DNA of 5,859 nt, from contig VSOH01000107.1 in the NCBI GenBank assembly GCA_009774735.1, forward strand, positions 1 to 5,859, in the 5' to 3' direction. This DNA is from Clostridiales bacterium (GTDB lineage Bacteria > Bacillota_A > Clostridia > Oscillospirales > Acutalibacteraceae). Each line of letters begins with the position of its first letter. Position 1 is the first letter of the stretch. Shown piece by piece: positions 1 to 5,828 of this stretch. The translations under genes were made by a program, and so were the position numbers. The notes under the pieces were generated by a model, which searched no databases, had not been told where the DNA came from, and saw only the letters and a program-made list of their open reading frames with translations.

Positions 1-656
1 ATGATGAAAATATTTTACATCTCGAAAAGGATTATCTTGAAGCCGGCGGCTTTGAGGTGGATTTTGCTGTTGATGGTGAAACGGGTCTGGGTATGGCACT
101 GAAGAAAAACTATTCTCTCGTCTTGCTTGACATAATGCTGCCAAGGCTTGATGGTTTTGAAGTCTGCAAAAGAATAAGACAGGTGCGTGATATCCCGATT
201 TTGCTTGTCAGCGCAAAAAAAGAGGACCTTGATAAAATCAACGGTCTTGGATTCGGTGCAGATGATTATATTGTGAAGCCGTTTTCGCCGAGTGAGCTTG
301 TTGCAAGGGTTAAAGCTCATATAAGCAGGTATAACAGACTTACTCATATACCTGAGCCTGTTATTACCACATATGAAAGCTTAAAGCTTAATAATGATTC
401 CGGTGAAGCTTTTTATAATGATGTTAATTTGAATTTAACTAAAAAAGAATTTGAGCTTCTTAAATTAATGATTTCAAAGCCGGACACTGTTTTTACAAAA
501 AATGAGTTGTTTTCAAGAGTATGGGGATATGATTCGCTGGGTGATACCTCCACCTTGACCGTGCATATTAACCGCTTGCGTGATAAGCTCAAGGAAATTG
601 CACCTGATACGGATTTTATAAAAACAATCTGGGGCAGGGGATACCGTCTGAAATAA
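1..656 (+). CDS. OmpR/PhoB-family response regulator, 5' partial
   Basis: This is a two-component transcription factor. A partner histidine kinase phosphorylates the receiver domain, and the C-terminal winged helix then binds DNA. The frame is open from base 3 (first full codon Asp, then Glu, the end of the usual acidic 'DDE' pocket), so only about ten N-terminal residues are missing and the true start lies left of the window. The GTG at 57 is internal to the receiver domain and is not a start. Visible receiver residues are the phospho-acceptor Asp in LVLLDIMLP (codon 129-131), a Ser in LLVSAKKE at the Thr/Ser switch position, and the conserved Lys in DDYIVKPFSP (codon 276-278). A Trans_reg_C winged helix follows a short linker, with TKKEFELLKLM, the recognition-helix region TLTVHINRLRDKL and the terminal IKTIWGRGYRLK. 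No kinase gene follows: the gene ends in a terminator facing a convergent unit. Its regulon cannot be told from sequence. Confidence 0.95.
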   Translation, partial: DENILHLEKDYLEAGGFEVDFAVDGETGLGMALKKNYSLVLLDIMLPRLDGFEVCKRIRQVRDIPILLVSAKKEDLDKINGLGFGADDYIVKPFSPSELVARVKAHISRYNRLTHIPEPVITTYESLKLNNDSGEAFYNDVNLNLTKKEFELLKLMISKPDTVFTKNELFSRVWGYDSLGDTSTLTVHINRLRDKLKEIAPDTDFIKTIWGRGYRLK

Positions 657-663
657 TGAAAAT

Positions 664-687
664 ACACCGCAGAAATTTCTGCGGTGT
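664..687. terminator. Bidirectional intrinsic terminator between convergent genes
   Basis: A perfect 12+12 inverted repeat (ACACCGCAGAAA and its complement) starts 8 bases after the response-regulator stop. On the plus strand it is followed by TGTTTTTTG, a good U-tract. On the minus strand it is followed by ATTTTCATT, a weaker one. The minus-strand ATPase gene stops at 697, so the hairpin can serve both units. The two halves abut, so a real RNA loop would open a few central A/U pairs. Confidence 0.85.
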
Positions 688-696
688 TGTTTTTTG

Positions 697-1500
697 TTAT
701 TCATCTGCTGAAAGGAGCATACGGTCATTATCCAGCTCTTCACCTGATGTTGTTTTAAATTTGGCAAGCAGGTCAGCGGTTGTAAGTGCCTTTTTCTCCT
801 CGCCTGATACATCATAAATAATTTTGCCGTCGTTCATCATAATAAGTCTGTTGCCGATTGCAATAGCATCCTTCATATTATGTGTAATCATAATTGCGGT
901 GAGGTTGTCACGTTCAACAATTTTTTCAGTTAAATCCAGAACCTTCTTTGCTGTTTTTGGATCAAGTGCGGCTGTGTGTTCATCGAGCAATAAAAGCTTA
1001 GGCTTTTTCATTGTTGCCATAAGCAGTGTTACAGCCTGTCTTTGACCTCCCGAAAGCAGACCAACCTTTGAGGTAAGTCTTGTTTCAAGACCTAAATCAA
1101 GTGAAGCTAAAAGCTCAGTAAATTCAGCTCTTTCCTTGCGTGATACGCCGAACCTGAGACCTCTTCTTTTTCCTCTCCTTGCTGCAAGTGCAAGGTTTTC
1201 ATCAATCTGCATATCTGCGGCAGTTCCGTTCATAGGGTCCTGGAAAACACGTCCGATGTATGCGGCACGCTTATGCTCGGGAAGCTTTGTTACATCAATT
1301 CCGTCAATAACAATTGAGCCGCAGTCAACCGGATAAACACCTGCAATCATATTGAGCATAGTCGATTTGCCGGCACCGTTACCACCGATAACCGTTACGA
1401 AATCACCCTCGTTGAGAACAAGGTCGATGCCCTTTAATGCTTTTTTTTCATTAATGGTATTGGGGTTAAAGGTTTTGTGAACATTTTTAATTTCAAGCAT
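697..1500 (-). CDS. ABC importer ATP-binding protein (TrpZ-like family)
   Basis: This 267-aa ATPase powers the importer encoded with the two genes upstream and acts at the cytoplasmic membrane face. All nucleotide-binding motifs are intact: Walker A GGNGAGKST (residues 39-47), Q-loop Gln87 in RVFQDPMNGT, signature LSGGQ (149-153), Walker B ending LLLLDEHTAALD (Asp173, catalytic Glu174), and H-loop His207 in MITHNMKD. His175 after the catalytic Glu, where most ABC ATPases have Pro, is as I recall typical of this particular importer family (COG1101-like), so it supports the assignment. The start overlaps the permease stop by one base (TAATG), with AAGGAGG about 10 bases upstream, which points to translational coupling. 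It is the last gene of the operon, before the 664-687 hairpin. The substrate is inferred from family and context only; an aromatic amino acid, especially tryptophan, is the leading guess. Confidence 0.93.
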   Translation of the reverse strand: MLEIKNVHKTFNPNTINEKKALKGIDLVLNEGDFVTVIGGNGAGKSTMLNMIAGVYPVDCGSIVIDGIDVTKLPEHKRAAYIGRVFQDPMNGTAADMQIDENLALAARRGKRRGLRFGVSRKERAEFTELLASLDLGLETRLTSKVGLLSGGQRQAVTLLMATMKKPKLLLLDEHTAALDPKTAKKVLDLTEKIVERDNLTAIMITHNMKDAIAIGNRLIMMNDGKIIYDVSGEEKKALTTADLLAKFKTTSGEELDNDRMLLSADE

Positions 1501-2411
1501 TATTCCTTAACCTCCTTGAGTTTAATGTGTTTGCCCTGAAACTGTGATTTCCAGAACGGAATACCAAGGAACAGAGCAACTACAAGTGCAGAGAACAGTT
1601 TAAGGTCATTTGCGTTAAGACCTAACTTGAGTACAATGGCGATTACTATGTAATAAATGATACTGCCGAATACTGCAGATAAAAGCTTGAGTGCGAAGTT
1701 TTTGAATATTTTTCCGAAGATAACTTCGCCGATAATAACGGCAGCCAGACCAATAACAATTGCACCTCTGCCCATATTGATATCGGCGCTTCCGCTGAAC
1801 TGCGCAAGCAATCCGCCGGCAATGGCAACAAGACCGTTTGATATTACAAGACCTATAATTTTTCTTGAATCGGTGTTAATACCATTGGCACGTGCCATAT
1901 TCTGATTTGAGCCTGTTGCACGGATTGAGTGACCTATTTCAGTTCCGAAGAACCAGTAAAGTACAGCAATAATTACTGCTACAAAAAGTGCAGCAACAAG
2001 AATTGTTCTGCCAATTTGCAGCATATTTGAAGAAACGATAAGGTCATGATTTCTCCAGCTTATTGTGGTGTTTGCTTTACCCATCATTATTCTCAGGTTT
2101 ATTGAGTAAAGGGCAAGCTGCGTCAGGATACCTGCGAGGATAGCCGGTATTCCGAATTTTGTGTGTAAAATGCCGGTTGCAAGTCCTGCAAGACAGCCTG
2201 CGAGGAAAGCAATGAAAAGTGCAAGGTATATGTTCATACCGTTAACTGTGGTAAGAATTACAAGTACAGCACCGCCTGTTCCCAGAGTGCCGTCAACAGT
2301 GAGGTCAGCAAGATCAAGTATTTTATATGTAATATAAACACCGATTGCCATTATACCCCAAATCATACCCTGAGCAATGGGTGATGGTAATGATTGTAAA
2401 AAATTTAACAT
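1500..2411 (-). CDS. ABC importer permease (TrpY-like, BPD_transp_2 type)
   Basis: This 303-aa integral membrane protein forms the translocation channel. It has about eight or nine hydrophobic segments, roughly at residues 12-32, 42-60, 61-85, 88-107, 134-154, 187-207, 215-235, 240-262 and 268-287. The layout resembles the branched-chain amino acid/ribose permease superfamily rather than the MetI type. The motif DLADLTVDGT after the first helix and the shared-family partner proteins point to the uncharacterised COG4120 group, which contains the proposed tryptophan permease TrpY. The ATG at 2411 is preceded by AAGGAG with a 6-base spacer, which fixes the start. The gene overlaps the ATPase gene by one base. 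It is separated from the binding-protein gene by 82 bases that contain a terminator-like hairpin, so its expression may be lower than that of the binding protein. Substrate specificity is not readable from the sequence. Confidence 0.92.
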   Translation of the reverse strand: MLNFLQSLPSPIAQGMIWGIMAIGVYITYKILDLADLTVDGTLGTGGAVLVILTTVNGMNIYLALFIAFLAGCLAGLATGILHTKFGIPAILAGILTQLALYSINLRIMMGKANTTISWRNHDLIVSSNMLQIGRTILVAALFVAVIIAVLYWFFGTEIGHSIRATGSNQNMARANGINTDSRKIIGLVISNGLVAIAGGLLAQFSGSADINMGRGAIVIGLAAVIIGEVIFGKIFKNFALKLLSAVFGSIIYYIVIAIVLKLGLNANDLKLFSALVVALFLGIPFWKSQFQGKHIKLKEVKE

Positions 2412-2432
2412 TTTTGACTCCTTAAACTAACT

Positions 2433-2464
2433 AAAAAAGCGATAAAATAATCTACCGCTTTTTT
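2433..2464 (-). terminator. Intra-operon hairpin between binding protein and permease genes
   Basis: On the minus strand AAAAAAGCG pairs perfectly with CGCTTTTTT (9 bp, 14-nt loop). The U-run forms the 3' arm, so this resembles a leaky intrinsic terminator or an mRNA-stabilising 3' end. Such hairpins after binding-protein genes are known to raise the ratio of binding protein to membrane components. The GC core is only 3 bp, so full termination is unlikely. Confidence 0.6.
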
Positions 2465-2493
2465 AATAAAGTTTTATTTGTTTTTGTATTTGT

Positions 2494-3504
2494 TTATTCT
2501 GTTATGATTGCTTCGTATCCGTCAGGGATTGTTACGCCGACAGCGTCAGCTCTTTCAGGCATATATTTCTTTGTAAGCTCAGTAGCGTACTGGATTTCCA
2601 TATCACCGGGATTCTGACCGTTTACAAGAATGTCATAAGCCATCTGACCGGCAGCCTGACCGATTGAATAGTAGCTGATTGAAAGTGTAGCAATACCGCA
2701 GCCCTTGCAGATGCCCTCTTCACCTGCAATTACAGGGATTTTAGCAGGTTCTAAAACATTGTTGATTGCTTCTGTATTTGATGCTGCAGTATTATCTGTA
2801 GGAGCAAATACTACATCACATTTATCATTTACAATCTGCTGAGTAACTGCTGTTACATCATTTGTATCAACAAATGTATATTCCTTGCAGGTCATACCAA
2901 GCTTTGTAAGTTCCTGCTGCATAACATCTGACTGATACTTTGAATTCTTTTCTGCTGAGCAGTAGAGAATGCCTACTGTTTTTGCGTCAGGGCAAAGCTC
3001 TTTAATCATAGCAGCCTGATCTGCAAGAGGAGCAAGGTCGGATGAACCTGTTACGTTAAAGCCTGTTTTACCGGTCCAGTTGTCAATACCAAGACCTGTT
3101 GCATAGTCAGTGATGGAGGTTGCAACAATAGGAATATCTGCTGTAGCCTGTGATGCAGCAGCCATTGCATCTGTTGCGTTTGCCATAATCAGGTCAACCT
3201 GATTTGAAACAAAGTTTGAAACGATTGTGGTGCAGTTTGTAGCCTCACCTGATGCATTCTGTGAGTCAAACTCAAATGTAATGTTGTTAGCTGCACCAAG
3301 CTCATTAAGCTTATCCATAAAGCCCTTTGTTGCAGCATCAAGTGCATCGTGCTGAACTAACTGGCAGATACCGATTTTGTAGCTTGTTTTAGCGGGTTCA
3401 TTACCATTTTTTTCACCTTCTGTTTTTGAACAGCCTGCAAATGCGGTTGCGGTAAGAACACCTGCAAGAGCAACTGCAGCTACCTTTTTGAATATTTTGT
3501 TCAT
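2494..3504 (-). CDS. ABC importer substrate-binding lipoprotein (TrpX-like)
   Basis: This 336-aa extracytoplasmic binding protein captures the solute and delivers it to the permease. The N-terminus is a classic lipoprotein signal: Lys-rich start, hydrophobic core, then AFAGC with Cys25 as the lipidation site, followed by a polar Glu/Lys/Asn tether to about residue 41. The mature domain begins YKIGICQLVQHDALD and continues as a two-lobed periplasmic-binding fold of the ABC_sub_bind type (PF04392, COG2984), with DLIMANATDAM, IPIVATSITDYATG, VGILYCSAEKNS and CDVVFAPTDN matching the expected alternating strands. The family includes TrpX proteins from Gram-positive bacteria, for which tryptophan binding has been reported. 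ATG 3504 is preceded by AAAGGG about 8 bases upstream. It is the first gene of the importer operon, with its own promoter. Tryptophan or another aromatic ligand is an inference; family members with other ligands exist. Confidence 0.93.
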   Translation of the reverse strand: MNKIFKKVAAVALAGVLTATAFAGCSKTEGEKNGNEPAKTSYKIGICQLVQHDALDAATKGFMDKLNELGAANNITFEFDSQNASGEATNCTTIVSNFVSNQVDLIMANATDAMAAASQATADIPIVATSITDYATGLGIDNWTGKTGFNVTGSSDLAPLADQAAMIKELCPDAKTVGILYCSAEKNSKYQSDVMQQELTKLGMTCKEYTFVDTNDVTAVTQQIVNDKCDVVFAPTDNTAASNTEAINNVLEPAKIPVIAGEEGICKGCGIATLSISYYSIGQAAGQMAYDILVNGQNPGDMEIQYATELTKKYMPERADAVGVTIPDGYEAIITE

Positions 3505-3532
3505 AAAAAATACCCTTTCTTCAATAATTTTA

Positions 3533-3546
3533 GTTATTATAATAAC
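3533..3546. promoter_or_regulatory. 14-bp perfect palindrome at the importer transcription start
   Basis: GTTATTATAATAAC is a perfect 14-base palindrome lying 3 bases downstream of the importer -10 box and covering the predicted +1. The position would suit a repressor operator. It also contains TATAAT, so it may instead act as a secondary -10 with a poor -35. Being entirely A/T apart from its ends, it could occur by chance. Confidence 0.35.
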
Positions 3547-3549
3547 CTC

Positions 3550-3578
3550 ATTTTAACACCTAAAAGTGCTAAAGTCAA
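3550..3578 (-). promoter_or_regulatory. Sigma-A promoter of the importer operon
   Basis: Read on the minus strand, TTGACT (3578-3573) and TAAAAT (3555-3550) are separated by exactly 17 bases. The expected start of transcription is near 3543, giving a leader of about 40 nt before the binding-protein ATG. That is too short for a T-box or a typical riboswitch. The position just upstream of the first importer gene fits. Confidence 0.75.
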
Positions 3579-3619
3579 TAGTGAGTATCAAATTTTATGA
3601 ACATTATCATTAAATTTTC

Positions 3620-4660
3620 TTATAACTGTTCTGCAATGGTAAAAATCATATCCTTTGTTTTGTCCCAGCCAAGGCATGGGTCTGTGATTGATTTTCCATA
3701 AATTCCGTCCTCGACCTTCTGACAGCCGTCTTCTATATAAGACTCAACCATAAAGCCCTTTACCATTGATTTTACATCATTGCTGTGGCGCATTGAATGT
3801 AAAACCTCGTTGGCAATTCTTACCTGTTCCAGGTACTTTTTGCCGGAATTTGAATGGTTTGTGTCAACAATAACGGCAGGATTTTGGAAACCGCCGCAGC
3901 AGTACATATCATAAAGCTGTCTTAAATCCTCATAATGATAGTTTGAATGATTGTTGCCGTGCTTGCTTACGCTGCCTCTGAGAATAGCATGTGCAAGCGG
4001 ATTGCCCTTTGACTCAACCTCCCAGCCTCTGTAAAGGAATACATGATCACCCTGAGCAGCCTTGATGGCGTTGAGCATAATGGACAGGTCACCGCTTGTT
4101 GGGTTTTTCATTCCGATAGGGATATCAATGCCTGATGATACCAGTCTGTGCTCCTGATTTTCTACCGATCTTGCACCGATTGCAATGTAGCTCAGCAAAT
4201 CAGAAAGGTATCTGTAATTTTCAGGATAAAGCATTTCATCGGCACAGGTTAAGCCGGTTTCCTCAATTGCGGTTTTGTGCAGAGAACGGATAGCCTTGAT
4301 ACCCTCAAGCATATCGGGATTTTTATCAGGGTCAGGCTGATGGAGCATACCTTTGTAGCCTGCACCTGTTGTTCGGGGCTTTCCTGTGTAAATTCTGGGG
4401 ATAATAATGATTTTATCTTCTACTTCTTTCTGCACTTCTGCAAGCCTGTGAATATAGTCAAGAACAGAGTCAGCCCTGTCGGCTGAGCAGGGTCCGATAA
4501 TAAGTAAAAACTTATTGCTTTCACCTGTGAAAACCTTTGCTATATCTTCATCTCTTTTTGTTTTGATTGCTTCTGCTTCAGCGGAAAGCGGCATTTCCTT
4601 TTTTATTTCCTGCGGAACAGGGAGCTTTCTTTTGAACTGTGTATTCGTCATATTGTCCAT
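3620..4660 (-). CDS. aroF: 3-deoxy-7-phosphoheptulonate (DAHP) synthase, type I
   Basis: The enzyme condenses phosphoenolpyruvate with erythrose 4-phosphate to DAHP, the committed step to chorismate and the aromatic amino acids, in the cytoplasm. At 346 aa it has the usual length of the AroF/AroG/AroH (type I-alpha) family. Key features are FLLIIGPCSADR with metal ligand Cys58, KPRTTGAGYKG (94-104) for PEP binding, GARSVENQEHR (162-172), MKNPTSGD with Lys185, DTNHSN with metal ligand His269, MVESYIEDG with Glu306, and GKSITDPCLGW with Asp327. All four metal ligands are present, so it should be active. The N-terminal extension (1-45) is where feedback-sensitive members sense aromatic amino acids, but the sensed ligand cannot be told here. 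ATG 4660 has AGAGGTG 7 bases upstream; the ATG 4 bases earlier is out of frame. It lies 115 bases upstream of the importer genes on the same strand, with no clear terminator between. The symbol is generic, since the aroF/G/H isozyme type is not resolvable. Confidence 0.96.
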   Translation of the reverse strand: MDNMTNTQFKRKLPVPQEIKKEMPLSAEAEAIKTKRDEDIAKVFTGESNKFLLIIGPCSADRADSVLDYIHRLAEVQKEVEDKIIIIPRIYTGKPRTTGAGYKGMLHQPDPDKNPDMLEGIKAIRSLHKTAIEETGLTCADEMLYPENYRYLSDLLSYIAIGARSVENQEHRLVSSGIDIPIGMKNPTSGDLSIMLNAIKAAQGDHVFLYRGWEVESKGNPLAHAILRGSVSKHGNNHSNYHYEDLRQLYDMYCCGGFQNPAVIVDTNHSNSGKKYLEQVRIANEVLHSMRHSNDVKSMVKGFMVESYIEDGCQKVEDGIYGKSITDPCLGWDKTKDMIFTIAEQL

Positions 4661-4690
4661 ACATTTTCACCTCTGATAGTTGTTTATATT

Positions 4691-4718
4691 ATTATAAAAC
4701 ATTATTTTTATATGTCAA
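4691..4718 (-). promoter_or_regulatory. Consensus sigma-A promoter of DAHP synthase
   Basis: On the minus strand a perfect TTGACA (4718-4713) and a perfect TATAAT (4696-4691) are separated by 16 bases. The predicted start near 4684 gives a leader of only about 24 nt, with the AGAGGTG ribosome site at 4674-4668. There is no space for a leader attenuator or T-box, so any control should be by repressor or at enzyme level. Confidence 0.82.
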
Positions 4719-4792
4719 TAAAATCTTAAGCTGTGCAGGGTTTGTTTTACGTGCTGAAAATTTTTACCCATTTTGTAAACATTGGCGGTTTA

Positions 4793-4827
4793 TTGTGGAT
4801 TTTTGCATACTTTTATGTTAATATAAT
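4793..4827 (+). promoter_or_regulatory. Probable promoter of the GH25 gene
   Basis: TATAAT at 4822-4827 is a perfect -10 hexamer, but no good -35 stands 16-18 bases upstream, and it would leave a leader of only about 13 nt. An alternative pair is TTGTGG (4793-4798) with TATGTT (4815-4820) at 16-base spacing. The ribosome site GAGG (4835-4838) is 8 bases from the ATG at 4847. A promoter is expected here because the adjacent gene is divergent, but the exact boxes are uncertain. Confidence 0.45.
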
Positions 4828-4846
4828 CAACTGCGAGGTATGATGA

Positions 4847-5611
4847 ATGAAAAATATTAAGGATAAATCAAAATTGAATATTCCTGCACTGGCAGTAATT
4901 GGCATTATTATTCTTGCAGTGATTATTTCGGTAATTGCCGTTGCAGCATCAAAAGGGAGCAGACCAGACGGTCTGTATCAGTTCAATCAGTCAGTTGCAA
5001 ATGGCATAGATGTTTCTGAGCATAACGGCGAAATTGACTGGGAAAAGGTTAAGGAAACACAGGATTTTGCTTTTATACGTGTGGGCTATCGTGGTTACGG
5101 AAATGGTGAAATATACGAGGACAAATATGCTGCCGATAATCTGAAAAATGCAAATAAGGCAAAAATCCCTGTCGGTGTTTATTTTTATACGCAGGCTGTT
5201 ACTGCCGAGGAGGCAGAGGATGAGGCGGATTTTGTATATGATATTATAAAAAAGTATAATATAGATTTGCCTGTTATGATTGATTTTGAGTATCCCATTG
5301 ACAGTGATGGCAATGCTGTCGGCAGACTTGTGGAAAGTGATAATGATTTAAATAAAAATGCCGAAATAATAAATTCCTTTGTTGAAAAGCTCGAGAAGAA
5401 GGGCTACACCGCAGGTGTCTATGCATCCTCGAGCGTGCTGCATAATAAAATCAGTATGAAAAAACTGAAAAAATCAGCCGTTGCATGGGTTGCGGATTAT
5501 AATGATAAGGTTACATATGATGTTGATTATACCATTTGGCAGTACAGCGAAACAGGAAGTGTTGATGGTGTAAGCAGTAAATATGTTGATTTGAATTATT
5601 GGTATGAATAA
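4847..5611 (+). CDS. Membrane-anchored GH25 lysozyme-type glycoside hydrolase
   Basis: This is a predicted extracellular muramidase cutting the beta-1,4 bond between N-acetylmuramic acid and N-acetylglucosamine in peptidoglycan. The 254-aa protein has a short Lys-rich cytoplasmic start, one hydrophobic segment (about 12-34) with no clear cleavage site, then a complete Glyco_hydro_25 domain (53-254). Family marks are GIDVSEHNGEIDWEKVK with Asp55, FAFIRVGYRGYG, IPVGVYFYTQA, the catalytic VMIDFEYP with Asp146 and Glu148, AWVADYND (213-220), and the closing IWQYSETGSVDGV plus VDLNYWY. The TM segment is most likely an uncleaved signal anchor holding the domain outside the cell. No SH3, LysM or choline-binding repeats are present. 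The start is the first ATG after an in-frame TGA at 4844. The gene appears monocistronic and divergent from DAHP synthase. Roles in cell-wall turnover, spore development or competitor lysis are all possible; none is indicated by the neighbours. Confidence 0.93.
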   Translation: MKNIKDKSKLNIPALAVIGIIILAVIISVIAVAASKGSRPDGLYQFNQSVANGIDVSEHNGEIDWEKVKETQDFAFIRVGYRGYGNGEIYEDKYAADNLKNANKAKIPVGVYFYTQAVTAEEAEDEADFVYDIIKKYNIDLPVMIDFEYPIDSDGNAVGRLVESDNDLNKNAEIINSFVEKLEKKGYTAGVYASSSVLHNKISMKKLKKSAVAWVADYNDKVTYDVDYTIWQYSETGSVDGVSSKYVDLNYWYE

Positions 5612-5653
5612 TTATATAATAAATTGAGGGTGTCAGATATAATCTGCCCGAAA

Positions 5654-5684
5654 AAACGGACTGATAGTAATTATCAGTCCGTTT
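5654..5684 (-). terminator. Strong hairpin with a minus-strand U-tract
   Basis: AAACGGACTGATA and its exact complement form a 13-bp stem with a 5-base loop (GTAAT on the plus strand). Read on the minus strand, the stem runs into TTTTTT followed by CGGG, a textbook intrinsic terminator for transcription arriving from the right. On the plus strand only TTT follows before AGTCTG, so it would be a weaker end for the GH25 mRNA 43 bases upstream. It may work in both directions. Confidence 0.7.
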
Positions 5685-5792
5685 AGTCTGTCGATAAAGT
5701 GGGCTGAACCACGCACTAAGATTAATGAACAAAAAATTTACTGTTTCGTATGATTGCTGGGCAGAGGTTTACTTCTGTCGCCAAAACAATTT

Positions 5793-5828
5793 AAAAGCCT
5801 TGCAATTTGTTGAAATTGCAAGGCTTTT
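5793..5828. terminator. Perfect 16-bp stem-loop, probable bidirectional terminator
   Basis: AAAAGCCTTGCAATTT pairs perfectly with its complement across a GTTG loop. The plus strand continues GTTCGTTTTTCG and the minus strand AAATTGTTTTGG, so each side has an interrupted T-run after a stem already ending in four T. The A-start/T-end symmetry is typical of bidirectional terminators. Which transcripts it ends is unknown, because no confident gene is adjacent within the window. Confidence 0.55.

Noticed and set aside
15..347. 110-codon minus-strand open frame opposite the response regulator
   Set aside because: It lies fully antisense to an intact receiver domain and its translation shows no recognisable domain.
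413..815. Minus-strand open frames (413-667 and 513-815) over the response-regulator end and the terminator
   Set aside because: They cross the intergenic terminator and overlap two clearly real genes; no ribosome site or family features.
1168..1182. His instead of Pro after the ATPase Walker B glutamate as a possible inactivating change (residue His175; its codon lies at about 976-978)
   Set aside because: The catalytic Glu is intact and DEHTAALD is, as I recall, the normal form in this importer ATPase family, so it is not a defect.
824..1336. Plus-strand open frames opposite the ATPase gene
   Set aside because: They are antisense to intact Walker and signature motifs, with low-complexity Ser/Ile-rich translations typical of shadow frames.
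1646..1905. Open frames on both strands inside the permease gene
   Set aside because: They overlap the intact membrane protein in other frames and show no independent start signals.
3579..3619. Possible terminator after DAHP synthase (AAATTT repeats around AACATTATCATT)
   Set aside because: The A/T-only arms give no stable GC stem and no proper U-tract follows, so I do not call a terminator.
4277..4486. 69-codon plus-strand open frame inside the DAHP synthase gene
   Set aside because: It is antisense to conserved catalytic motifs and the translation is not protein-like.
4639..4821. 60-codon plus-strand open frame in the divergent promoter region
   Set aside because: It runs through the DAHP synthase start and promoter, has no ribosome site, and its Cys/Phe/Tyr-rich translation reflects AT-rich non-coding DNA.
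4661..4846. T-box or amino-acid riboswitch ahead of DAHP synthase
   Set aside because: No T-box core sequence on the minus strand, and the consensus promoter leaves only about 24 nt of leader.
5511..5732. 73-codon minus-strand open frame over the GH25 3' end
   Set aside because: It contains the strong minus-strand terminator hairpin and is antisense to the conserved GH25 C-terminus.
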